A stretch of 17,675 nucleotides of DNA, taken from positions 1 to 17,675 of the forward strand of contig JAKEHX010000083.1 in the NCBI GenBank assembly GCA_022614795.1, read 5' to 3'. Positions 1 to 10,290 of this stretch are shown here, one piece after another. The notes under the pieces are model-generated. The model searched no databases and was not told the DNA's origin. It saw only the letters and a program-made list of their open reading frames with translations. This stretch comes from Planctomycetaceae bacterium. Lineage in GTDB: Bacteria; Planctomycetota; Planctomycetia; Pirellulales; Pirellulaceae. The first letter of the stretch is position 1. Each line of letters starts with the position of its first letter. Made by a program: the position numbers and the translations under genes.

Positions 1-240
1 AAACATCTGTACGGCCTGCTTTGCGCCCTTGATAGTGACTTTTGTCACTAGGACAGTCGAGGGCTTTACAGCCAGATTCGGCGTGATTACCGCAAGAAGG
101 TTGCTGTGCCCCTCGCTCTGCCGAGCCAAGGCGTTGGCAAAGGCGTTGCCGACGGGGCCGTCTTTGCTGCCGATCAAGAGGTCGATGTGGGCAATTTCGT
201 TTCCTTCGCCGACAAGGCCTTCGCCAATCATCATGGACAT
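1..240 (-). CDS. fae: Formaldehyde-activating enzyme, N-terminal part (runs off left edge)
   Basis: Read on the minus strand from ATG at 240, 80 uninterrupted codons reach the window edge. The family (about 170 residues) catalyses condensation of formaldehyde with tetrahydromethanopterin to methylene-H4MPT in the cytoplasm, the entry step of the H4MPT C1 oxidation or detoxification pathway. The visible sequence matches the family closely: an N-terminal GEGLVGEGNEIAHIDLLIG stretch with the conserved catalytic-type His at residue 18, then AFANAL, a LLAV.TPNL segment around residues 49-57, and KVTIKGAKQAVQMF at the edge. GGGAG at 249-253 lies 8 bases ahead of the ATG and supports this start. The gene is divergent from the plus-strand gene at 627. 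Planctomycetes are known to carry H4MPT-linked C1 genes. The C-terminal half is outside the window, so completeness cannot be judged. Confidence 0.93.
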   Translation of the reverse strand, partial: MSMMIGEGLVGEGNEIAHIDLLIGSKDGPVGNAFANALARQSEGHSNLLAVITPNLAVKPSTVLVTKVTIKGAKQAVQMF

Positions 241-248
241 GAGAGGTT

Positions 249-253
249 CTCCC
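249..253 (-). promoter_or_regulatory. Shine-Dalgarno of fae
   Basis: On the minus strand GGGAG sits 8 bases before the ATG at 240. It fixes the fae start, since the family's conserved region begins a few residues later. Confidence 0.7.
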
Positions 254-345
254 GTTATTTCAGTCGGAATCGTCAAGTGAAGCTTGGGGGAGAGAGTACC
301 AGACGCCTGAGCCAATGCCAACTACCCAAGGCCGGTGTTGGGCCA

Positions 346-392
346 GCAGGTAGTAGGCACACTCCGGCACACGGAGTGTGCCTACTACTTGC
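346..392. repeat. Long perfect hairpin (21-bp stem, 5-nt loop)
   Basis: The arms GTAGTAGGCACACTCCG (350-366) and CGGAGTGTGCCTACTAC (372-388) are exact reverse complements around the loop GCACA. Four further outer pairs (346-349 with 389-392, including one G-T) extend the stem to 21 bp. It lies in the leader or promoter region upstream of fae, between divergent genes. The GTAG...CTAC frame resembles the structures at 6136-6209 and 16404-16463. The role is unknown: a structured interspersed repeat, a cruciform, or a regulatory leader hairpin. Confidence 0.8.
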
Positions 393-626
393 CGCACAAT
401 CGGAACAGCGTGCATGAGCCGTCCGATCGTTCCTGTTGCCGCTAGGAACCGCGCGGACAGAGAAGCTCGCCCCAATTGCCTAACGGTCCGGCGCCGCAGA
501 CTCCGATAGCCACGTCTGCATCATGTCGCGCGCCAGCGGCATCCGACCGCAGCGGCTTCGCTTAAATGCCGCGTCCCCACCCGGCGATCCCACCCGGCGT
601 TCCTACCCGAGCGCTCAATCGCATTG

Positions 627-1709
627 ATGAGCAACGTTGTCACTGGCGAAGTCGTTCTCTGGCGGCATGGCCCGCTGCACATCTGGAGGCAATTGGTGAA
701 TCGCCCCTTCTACGCCGCCCTTGTGCTGTTGGCCTTCCTGGCACTGGCGATGCTCGCGATCAGGCTCTCAAGCCGCCCCTCGGCCCAGCGGCCCAGCGCG
801 GGGAGCAGCAGCGAGCGCCAGCGGCGGCAGCCGGGCGTGACTACGTATGTCGTCGTGCTGCCCGAGGCCGGTGCCCTGGAACTGCTGGAGCTGGTGGCGG
901 AAGAGCGTGAAGTGGCCGGTCCCGTCATATGTGGATTGGGACCTCAGCGGCCGGCTTACTCGCTGGGCAGCGCCCTCGATGGGGCGGCGGGCGAGGTTCA
1001 TTCGGCCCCCTATGCCTGGCCGGTCGAGTCGCTGGCAAGCTCCACTCGATCATCAAGCCTCAGGGCGGCGATCGTCGAGCCGGCGATGTTCGTGCGCCTG
1101 GAAGACGCCCATTCGCTGACGACCGGCTATGACGCGGCATACGACCAGGCAATGGCGGCCGAAATGCCTCGGCACGCCAGGTCCGAGGCGCCAGCAAAGC
1201 AGTTTGAAGGGATTGACGCTGATCCAATGATGCTCATTTTCGATTCGCTCGCAAGGAGCAATATGCCTCAGGCTGGGCCGAAATCGTACTGGGGCAAGCT
1301 TCGTGCGCGGCGATGGGATTACGAGGCCCAGGCGATTTTGATTGGCGCTGGAAATCGTCTCTGGCAAGTGGTGGCATTCGCCGGAGCAGCGGACGAGTGG
1401 ACCAGAGCGGCTGAGCAGGCGGGCCTGGTCGATACGGCAAAAGCGAACACCCGGTCCGGCCCGACCTGGGCAGAATACATGGCCTGGATCGGCTCGAAAC
1501 AATGGAGTGTTGCCAGGCGCGACAGATCAAATACCGCTGGTGTGGCATTTTGGAGCGAGCCAGGCGACCGACTGCTGCAAATCGCTGTAGCGGGGTTGAA
1601 CCGTGTAGCAGAACTGCTCCATGAGCTGATCGGCCAGTGGATGGACGAGGCGGAGGAGCGGCTTGCCGAGCGCGGCGGACCGGCGTCGCCTGCCTTGGCC
1701 CCGAAGTAG
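627..1709 (+). CDS. Hypothetical single-pass membrane protein
   Basis: Encodes about 360 residues that I do not recognise. Residues 28-47 form a strongly hydrophobic helix after a short basic N-terminus, which suggests an uncleaved N-terminal anchor with the rest outside the cytoplasm. A Ser/Arg/Gln-rich linker (about 49-70) follows, then a soluble region starting with a beta-strand-like TTYVVVLPE. The C-terminus is helical and charged (around residues 320-350). I chose ATG at 627; a TTG immediately upstream at 624 is possible, and neither has a clear Shine-Dalgarno. Third-position GC is high and the frame is uninterrupted, which supports coding, and no competing frame shows recognisable domains. 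It is flanked by gaps of 386 and 344 bases and appears monocistronic. Confidence 0.68.
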   Translation: MSNVVTGEVVLWRHGPLHIWRQLVNRPFYAALVLLAFLALAMLAIRLSSRPSAQRPSAGSSSERQRRQPGVTTYVVVLPEAGALELLELVAEEREVAGPVICGLGPQRPAYSLGSALDGAAGEVHSAPYAWPVESLASSTRSSSLRAAIVEPAMFVRLEDAHSLTTGYDAAYDQAMAAEMPRHARSEAPAKQFEGIDADPMMLIFDSLARSNMPQAGPKSYWGKLRARRWDYEAQAILIGAGNRLWQVVAFAGAADEWTRAAEQAGLVDTAKANTRSGPTWAEYMAWIGSKQWSVARRDRSNTAGVAFWSEPGDRLLQIAVAGLNRVAELLHELIGQWMDEAEERLAERGGPASPALAPK

Positions 1710-1991
1710 TTGCGGCATAAGCACTTACCGCGCGCCGCCCGCCTGCTCAAACGCCTGATTCCTTGCCCGGAACGCGGGTAACGGGGCACGTCCAGCAGTC
1801 GCAACCAACAACCGCCTGCGCAATCCCATGGCATAGCCTTTGCTCTCCCTAGTCGGCGGTCGGGTTTTGCGCTCCCGTCGGGGCAGCGGTATTCGCGGCG
1901 TGTACGGTCATTTTTTGGTAGCGGATGCCGCGGGGTGCAAATAGAATTAGGCTGGCAGCGTAATCCCTGCCTCCTAATCGACCCGAATCGT

Positions 1992-2010
1992 CGGCGTGCC
2001 AGGCACGCCG
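1992..2010. promoter_or_regulatory. 19-bp palindrome upstream of the VWA gene
   Basis: CGGCGTGCC (1992-2000) and GGCACGCCG (2002-2010) are exact reverse complements around a single A at 2001. The centre is about 53 bases before the ATG at 2054, a position suited to an operator for a dimeric regulator or to a leader hairpin. The one-base spacer suits a DNA operator better than an RNA hairpin. Binding is inferred only. Confidence 0.4.
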
Positions 2011-2041
2011 CTGGCGCGCTCACCTTTCGCACTTGTTGCGT

Positions 2042-2045
2042 GGAG
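2042..2045 (+). promoter_or_regulatory. Shine-Dalgarno deciding the VWA start
   Basis: GGAG is followed by 8 bases and then ATG at 2054. This favours 2054 over the in-frame TTG codons at 2033 and 2036, which lack such a site and would put 6-7 extra residues before the signal peptide. Confidence 0.65.
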
Positions 2046-2053
2046 TTTCTCTT

Positions 2054-6127
<4,074 letters not shown>

Positions 6128-6135
6128 TCCAGTTT

Positions 6136-6209
6136 CGTAGGACAACCGTCCCGGTTGTCCAGAACCGCAAGCGACGATCGGGCGGGACAAGCCAGACGCT
6201 TGTCCTACG
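6136..6209. repeat. Paired-hairpin element between convergent genes
   Basis: Two perfect hairpins stand side by side. Arm A is GGACAACCG (6140-6148) with CGGTTGTCC (6152-6160), loop TCC. Arm B is GGACAAGC (6185-6192) with GCTTGTCC (6198-6205), loop CAGAC. An outer pair CGTAG (6136-6140) and CTACG (6205-6209) can close both into a cruciform-like junction. The element starts 8 bases after the VWA stop, and its right end contains the tsaD stop codon (6205-6207). It is placed to act as a bidirectional terminator or 3'-end stabiliser, although no T run follows. The architecture matches 16404-16463 although the stem sequences differ. Confidence 0.8.
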
Positions 6210-7260
6210 GCTCGGCTAGCGGCGAGTGCCTCACCAGTCCCGGCTGGGCGTCCAGATCCAATCGCTCGGTCTTCCCCGCGCGCAACGTTTCGAAGGCGAT
6301 CGCCCCCATCACGGCGTTGTCGGTGCAAAGCTCAGGTAGGGCGACGATCAATTCCGCTCCCACACGAGCGGCCGTTTCGGCAAGCTGCTCGCGCAGCCGC
6401 CGGTTCGCGGCCACTCCGCCGCCGACGCACAGCCGAGCCAGTCCTGTCCGCGCCAGGGCCAGCATCGACTTCTCGACCAGCGAATCGACGACCGCGGCCT
6501 GAAAGCTGGCGGCCAGATCGGCCACCTGTTCGTGCGAGAGTCCCGCCGCCCGAAAATCCGGCCGGCCAGGTCCGGCAATCGTATAACGCACCGCCGTCTT
6601 CAGGCCGCTGAAGCTGAAATCGAGCCGCTCCCGGTCGTGCGTCAATCCCCGCGGAAACGCATAGGCCCGCTCGTTGCCGTGCTCGGCTGCCTTGCTGATC
6701 GCCGGCCCGCCGGGATAGGCGAGCCCGAGCATGCTCGCGACCTTGTCGAACGCCTCGCCGGCCGCATCGTCGATCGTCCCGCCCAGATATTCGAATTCCG
6801 TTGCCGCCTGGCAGCGGTACAGGCTCGTGTGCCCTCCGCTCACGATCAGCCCGACACAAGGAAACACATCGCGCCCGGCGGCCATCCGGCAGGCATAGAT
6901 GTGGGCGTGCAGGTGGTTGATCGCCACCAGCGGCTTGTCGGCCGCCAGGCAGAGCGTCTTGGCGGCGACCAGTCCCACGAGAAGCGATCCGGCCAGGCCC
7001 GGCGTCGTGGCGACGGCAATCGCGTCCAGGTCAGCCAATCGGACGCCGGCCCGCACCAGCGCCTCGTCGATCACCGGCAGAATCCGCTCCACGTGCGCCC
7101 GGGCCGCGATTTCCGGCACGACGCCTGCAAATCGCCGGTGCAACTGGTCCTGCGATGCGACGACCGACGACAGCACGTGCAAATCTTCCGCGACGACCGC
7201 CGCTGCCGTCTCGTCGCACGTGGTTTCGATCGTGAGAATCCGCCGGCTCAAGGGTGCCAT
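6205..7260 (-). CDS. tsaD: tRNA N6-threonylcarbamoyladenosine transferase subunit TsaD
   Basis: TsaD transfers the threonylcarbamoyl group from threonylcarbamoyl-AMP to A37 of ANN-decoding tRNAs, working with TsaB and TsaE in the cytoplasm. The 351-residue length is normal. Visible family features: the N-terminal ILTIETTCDETAAAVV ATPase-like strand and loop (8-23), the metal-binding HxxxH pair (His116 and His120 in NHLHAH), SGGHTSL (141-147), a Gly-rich CVGGGVAANRRLR stretch (278-290), and CTDNAVMGA (312-320) with the metal-ligand-type Asp314. The ATG at 7260 is preceded by GGGCGG at 3 bases, inside a hairpin. The gene lies 31 bases after the DUF1207 gene on the same strand and is probably cotranscribed with it. 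Its stop codon falls in an intergenic hairpin. Confidence 0.97.
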   Translation of the reverse strand: MAPLSRRILTIETTCDETAAAVVAEDLHVLSSVVASQDQLHRRFAGVVPEIAARAHVERILPVIDEALVRAGVRLADLDAIAVATTPGLAGSLLVGLVAAKTLCLAADKPLVAINHLHAHIYACRMAAGRDVFPCVGLIVSGGHTSLYRCQAATEFEYLGGTIDDAAGEAFDKVASMLGLAYPGGPAISKAAEHGNERAYAFPRGLTHDRERLDFSFSGLKTAVRYTIAGPGRPDFRAAGLSHEQVADLAASFQAAVVDSLVEKSMLALARTGLARLCVGGGVAANRRLREQLAETAARVGAELIVALPELCTDNAVMGAIAFETLRAGKTERLDLDAQPGLVRHSPLAEP

Positions 7261-7263
7261 GTT

Positions 7264-7288
7264 CCGCCCAAGATTTCATCTTAGGCGG
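7264..7288 (-). promoter_or_regulatory. Hairpin over the tsaD ribosome-binding region
   Basis: In the minus-strand transcript CCGCC-U-AAGAU pairs with AUCUU-G-GGCGG around a GAA loop: 11 pairs including one U-G. The stem starts 3 bases after the DUF1207 stop codon (7292-7294), and its 3' arm contains the purine-rich GGGCGG just before the tsaD AUG. No U run follows, so it is not a typical intrinsic terminator. The layout suggests translational coupling: a ribosome terminating on the upstream gene would open the stem. This role is inferred. Confidence 0.55.
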
Positions 7289-7291
7289 GCG

Positions 7292-8356
7292 CTAGAAGTC
7301 GTACCACATACCGGCCCCGATCTGCTGCTCGAACCGGTCAAAGAAAGTCATCTGGTTGCTCAGGCCGTTGTGGTAGTGGAAGCCTACGCGGAACAAGTGG
7401 CTGGTCCGGTCGCCGCGCCAGGCCCAACCCGCCTGGACGACGAAATTGCCCGAGTAGTTCACTTCCTCGCGCAAGTGAGTGTGGATGGCGGCAAACGGCG
7501 CGCCGTGCAGCCCGGTCGGCCGGGCGGGGGCGTACTCGGCGCCGAACCGGAATTCCCATTCCTCGCTGACGTCGGTGTAGAACGCCCAGCCTGTCTCGGC
7601 ATACACCCGCAGGTTGTCGGTCCAATAATACGCATAGCCCAACAACAGCACGTCGCGGACGTAATTCACGCGCTCAAAGCCGGGATGCTTGACGAGGAAT
7701 TCGTCCCCGGTGTGCGACGACAGGTGGTAGTAGCCCAGCTTCAGGCGATGCGGGCCGTAGCCGTACGTCAGCGGCACGCCGAAGCGAAAATCCGCCGACT
7801 CCAGGTCCCGCTCTTCGTCGGGATCGAGGCGGACCTGGCCCGATCCCTCGACGTCGAGCTGCCAGCCTTGCGGCCACGGCGACAGGGCGGTGCCAAAGCG
7901 GAGAATCCCGGCCCGGCCGCCGAGCGTCGCGTCCCACAGCGTTCCTTGATCACTCTCGTCGAACACCTGGGTTCCCAGCCGCGAATCTTTGGTGTCGGCC
8001 AGGTAGCTCTGGTAGATGATCCCCGCGGGCAAGACCTGCCAGCACCAATCCTCGCAGGGCGCCCGCGGGCCGGCATTGGCAGCCACAAAAGCGTCGAGAT
8101 CGAAGTAGTCGCTCGAAGGGCCCGCTGGAAATGTGGCGGACGGATCGGTCCAAGGCTCCGCCCAAGGTTCGACTGTGGGGCCAGCCCGTGTTTCAGGCAA
8201 TGGCTCAATCGCCGGTTCGATCGTCGACAGGGGCGGCAGGCGCTCGATCTGGGCGTGCGTCGCCAGGGGCGCAGCCAGAGGCGCAGCCAGCAGCACGCAA
8301 AGTGCCGCCAGTCGCCATCCCGCCCCGGTCGGCAACTTCGATAGCACCCAACTCAC
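7292..8356 (-). CDS. DUF1207 outer-membrane-type protein
   Basis: The mature part matches the DUF1207 family, common in planctomycetes and of unknown function. Recognisable stretches include WQVLPAGIIYQSYLADTKD, SRLG near the start of the domain, and many alternating aromatic strands (KLGYYHLSSHTGDEF, LLLGYAYYWTDNLRVYAETGW). The C-terminus ends in WYDF with a terminal Phe, as in outer-membrane beta-barrels. I chose GTG at 8356 (354 residues) because a signal peptide follows directly (WRLAALCVLLAAPLAAPLATHAQ, cleavage near THA|Q) and GAGAGG precedes it at 9 bases. The frame stays open upstream: ATG at 8422 would give 376 residues and further starts up to 8656 would add about 100, but these place unlikely sequence before the signal peptide. 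A Pro/Glu-rich linker separates signal and barrel. It is probably cotranscribed with tsaD. Confidence 0.85.
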   Translation of the reverse strand: MSWVLSKLPTGAGWRLAALCVLLAAPLAAPLATHAQIERLPPLSTIEPAIEPLPETRAGPTVEPWAEPWTDPSATFPAGPSSDYFDLDAFVAANAGPRAPCEDWCWQVLPAGIIYQSYLADTKDSRLGTQVFDESDQGTLWDATLGGRAGILRFGTALSPWPQGWQLDVEGSGQVRLDPDEERDLESADFRFGVPLTYGYGPHRLKLGYYHLSSHTGDEFLVKHPGFERVNYVRDVLLLGYAYYWTDNLRVYAETGWAFYTDVSEEWEFRFGAEYAPARPTGLHGAPFAAIHTHLREEVNYSGNFVVQAGWAWRGDRTSHLFRVGFHYHNGLSNQMTFFDRFEQQIGAGMWYDF

Positions 8357-8674
8357 TAGCACGTCCCTCTCAGCCCCGATATTCCGCAAGCGCGGCACTA
8401 CTGGAAGTTCGACCGCTGGCATGGGGCATCTTCGCCATCCCGCTGGTCGCTGGTAGAACCGGAGCAATGCGCATACCGCCCGCGAGCCGCGAAGTTTAGC
8501 CAGTTCGCCCAGACGGCAGTAGAGTGAATGCGACAGGCCGAAAACTATTGGCAGGCAGCGGCTTACGGCAACCAGCGGCGGGCCGGCGCCCCGCGAGCAC
8601 GCGGCGCTCATGTGGCTGCTGCCGATCAATTCACCGTCCGAGAATGAGACCGACAAGCGATTGGGAGACTGCTC
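8357..8674. other. Divergent intergenic region
   Basis: About 318 bases separate the DUF1207 gene (minus) from the thiamine-binding gene (plus). It should contain promoters in both directions. A self-complementary GC-rich block (GGGCCGGCGCCC near 8580-8592) is present, but I found no convincing promoter boxes, RNA gene or additional ORF with coding character. Confidence 0.45.
8366..8371 (-). promoter_or_regulatory. Shine-Dalgarno supporting the GTG start of the DUF1207 gene
   Basis: GAGAGG on the minus strand ends 9 bases before GTG at 8356. A second GTG at 8362 is only 3 bases away, which is too close. The alternative ATG at 8422 has no comparable site. Confidence 0.5.
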
Positions 8675-9034
8675 ATGGTGCTCTTAGAGTTCAGCATCAC
8701 GCCGCTGGAGAAAGGTGCTAGCGTCAGCCGCTACGTGGCCCGCAGCCTGGAGATCATCGACGCCAGCGGCCTCGATTACCGCCTGCATGCCATGGGCACC
8801 GTCGTCGAGGGGGAGCTTGACGATTGCCTCGCCCTCTTGAAGAAGTGCATCGAGGCCATGGCCGCCGATTGCGAGCGGATCAGCTGCACCGCCAAGTTCG
8901 ACTATCGCCGCGGTTACTCGGGCCGGCTCGATTCGAAGGTGACGAGCGTCGAAGAAAAGCTGGGGAGAAAGCTGAAGACGATCGGCGGCATGCGCAACAC
9001 TTCCAAAGGCAAGCGGGCCAGGCGCGCCCGCTGA
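8675..9034 (+). CDS. MTH1187 family thiamine-binding protein
   Basis: Encodes 119 residues that match the MTH1187/YkoF-like (DUF77) family end to end. Hallmarks are MVLLEFSITPLEKG (1-14), SVSRYVARSLEIIDASGLDYRLHAMGTVVEGE (16-47) and a C-terminal helix SGRLDSKVTSVEEKLGR (about 81-97). The family folds as a ferredoxin-like beta-alpha-beta protein, forms tetramers, and is reported to bind thiamine; it has no known enzyme activity. A basic tail (KGKRARRAR) extends beyond the usual roughly 100 residues. GGGAG at 8663-8667 lies 7 bases before the ATG. lhgO starts 15 bases downstream on the same strand, so the two are probably cotranscribed. Confidence 0.92.
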   Translation: MVLLEFSITPLEKGASVSRYVARSLEIIDASGLDYRLHAMGTVVEGELDDCLALLKKCIEAMAADCERISCTAKFDYRRGYSGRLDSKVTSVEEKLGRKLKTIGGMRNTSKGKRARRAR

Positions 9035-9049
9035 GGGACCGGCATCGAG

Positions 9050-10261
9050 ATGTCCAACTCGCATTCGCACATCGCCATTCTCGGCGGCGGCATCGTCGGC
9101 CTGGCAACAGCCGTCAATCTCATCGAGCGCTATCCGCGGCTGCGCGTGCTGGTCCTGGAAAAGGAGCCGGAAGTCGGCCAGCACCAGACCGGCCACAACT
9201 CCGGCGTGCTCCATTCCGGCATCTACTACAAGCCGGGATCGCTGCGGGCCGTCAACTGCCGCACCGGCAAGCGGGCGATGGAAGAATTCTGTGCCAGGCA
9301 CGGCATCGCCCACGAGATTTGCGGCAAGGTGATTGTCGCGGCCAGCGACAGCGAATTGCCCGCCCTCGCGCGGATCTTCGAGCGCGGCCAGCAAAACGGC
9401 GTGCGCTGCGTTCTTGTCGGCCCCGAGCGGCTTAAGGAGCTTGAGCCGCACGCGGCTGGCGTGAAGGCGATCCACGTCCCCGAAGCGGGCATCGTCAACT
9501 TCCGGCAGGTCAGCCTGAAAATGGCCGATCTCGTGCGGGCCGCCGGCGGCGAGGTCCGCACCAGCGCCCGCGTAATCGGTATCAAGGCCCAGGCCCAGCA
9601 AGTCGCCATTCAAACGACCGCCGGCGATTTCACCGCCGACCACGCCGTCAGTTGCTGCGGCCTATATAGCGACCGCGTCGCCCGCCTGGCCGGTCAAAAG
9701 CTCGACACGCAAATCGTCCCCTTCCGCGGCGAATACTACGAACTGAAGCCCGATGCACAGTACCTCTGCCGGAACCTGATCTACCCCGTGCCGGACCCCA
9801 GCTTTCCGTTTCTGGGCGTTCATTTCACGCGGATGATCGAAGGCGGCGTGGAATGCGGACCCAACGCCGTGCTCGCGTTTGCCCGCGAGGGGTATCGCAA
9901 GACGGACATCAATCTCCGCGACCTGTGCGAGACGCTCGCCTTCTCCGGCTTTCGCAAGATGGCCTGGAAGTATTGGCGCGTCGGGGCCGGCGAAATGTGG
10001 CGCTCCTGGAGCAAGGCGGCGTTCGTCCGGGCCCTTCAGCACTTGATTCCCGAAGTCCGCAAGGAACACCTCGTCCCGGCCCGCGCAGGCGTGCGGGCCA
10101 TGTCGATCGGGTGCGACGGCGCGATGGTCGATGACTTTGTGATCCAGCCCGACGGCCGGGTGATCCACGTCCTCAACGCCCCTTCGCCCGCCGCGACCTC
10201 GGCCCTCAACATCGGGCGCCTCGTGGTCGACCGGCTGGCCGAGCCGTTGGACGGCAAATAG
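9050..10261 (+). CDS. lhgO: L-2-hydroxyglutarate oxidase/dehydrogenase LhgO
   Basis: This FAD enzyme of the DAO superfamily oxidises L-2-hydroxyglutarate to 2-oxoglutarate, usually at the membrane with electrons going to quinone; the substrate is a metabolic-damage product and a lysine/glutarate catabolite. The 403-residue length is normal. Visible features: an N-terminal Rossmann strand with GGGIVG (12-17), LVLEKEPEVGQHQTGHNSGVLHSGIYY (34-60), which is the family signature, and PGSLRAVNC. Further motifs are CGLYSDRVA near 203-211 and the C-terminal NAPSPAATSALNIG FAD-binding stretch. The ATG is 15 bases after the preceding stop, with GAGGG overlapping that stop as a distant Shine-Dalgarno. 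It converges on the deiodinase-like gene with only 29 bases between stops and no terminator hairpin seen. Confidence 0.95.
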   Translation: MSNSHSHIAILGGGIVGLATAVNLIERYPRLRVLVLEKEPEVGQHQTGHNSGVLHSGIYYKPGSLRAVNCRTGKRAMEEFCARHGIAHEICGKVIVAASDSELPALARIFERGQQNGVRCVLVGPERLKELEPHAAGVKAIHVPEAGIVNFRQVSLKMADLVRAAGGEVRTSARVIGIKAQAQQVAIQTTAGDFTADHAVSCCGLYSDRVARLAGQKLDTQIVPFRGEYYELKPDAQYLCRNLIYPVPDPSFPFLGVHFTRMIEGGVECGPNAVLAFAREGYRKTDINLRDLCETLAFSGFRKMAWKYWRVGAGEMWRSWSKAAFVRALQHLIPEVRKEHLVPARAGVRAMSIGCDGAMVDDFVIQPDGRVIHVLNAPSPAATSALNIGRLVVDRLAEPLDGK

Positions 10262-10290
10262 CCAAAGGTCGGTATTCTGGGCCTGATCAA

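Larger units (their letters stand above)
241..626. other. Intergenic region between divergent genes
   Basis: This 386-base gap separates fae (minus) from the gene at 627 (plus), so it must hold promoters for both. Small ORFs on both strands here have no recognisable protein features and run through the hairpin at 346-392, so they are not called. Apart from that hairpin and the fae Shine-Dalgarno I see no convincing -35/-10 pair. Confidence 0.6.
1710..2053. other. Intergenic region and leader of the VWA gene
   Basis: This 344-base gap separates two same-strand genes. It is locally A/T-richer near 1911-1950 (a run of T, then an AATAGAATTA block), a plausible promoter zone, but I cannot match a well-spaced -35/-10 pair. 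It also contains the palindrome at 1992-2010. No clear terminator hairpin with a T run follows the stop at 1709. Confidence 0.45.

Noticed and set aside
260..475. 71-codon minus-strand ORF upstream of fae
   Set aside because: It reads through the 21-bp hairpin, has no recognisable protein features and no good ribosome site.
1915..1947. Sigma-70-like promoter (TTGGTA and TAGAAT)
   Set aside because: The spacing of 21 bases is too long and the -35 match is weak, so I did not call it.
6899..8344. 481-codon open frame on the plus strand
   Set aside because: Antisense to tsaD and the DUF1207 gene, both of which have clear family signatures on the minus strand.
8357..8656. N-terminal extension of the DUF1207 protein by about 100 residues
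   Set aside because: The added sequence precedes a clear signal peptide and has no export or domain character; GTG at 8356 with GAGAGG is more plausible.
8684..9643. 319-codon open frame on the minus strand
   Set aside because: Antisense to the thiamine-binding and lhgO genes, which are unambiguous.
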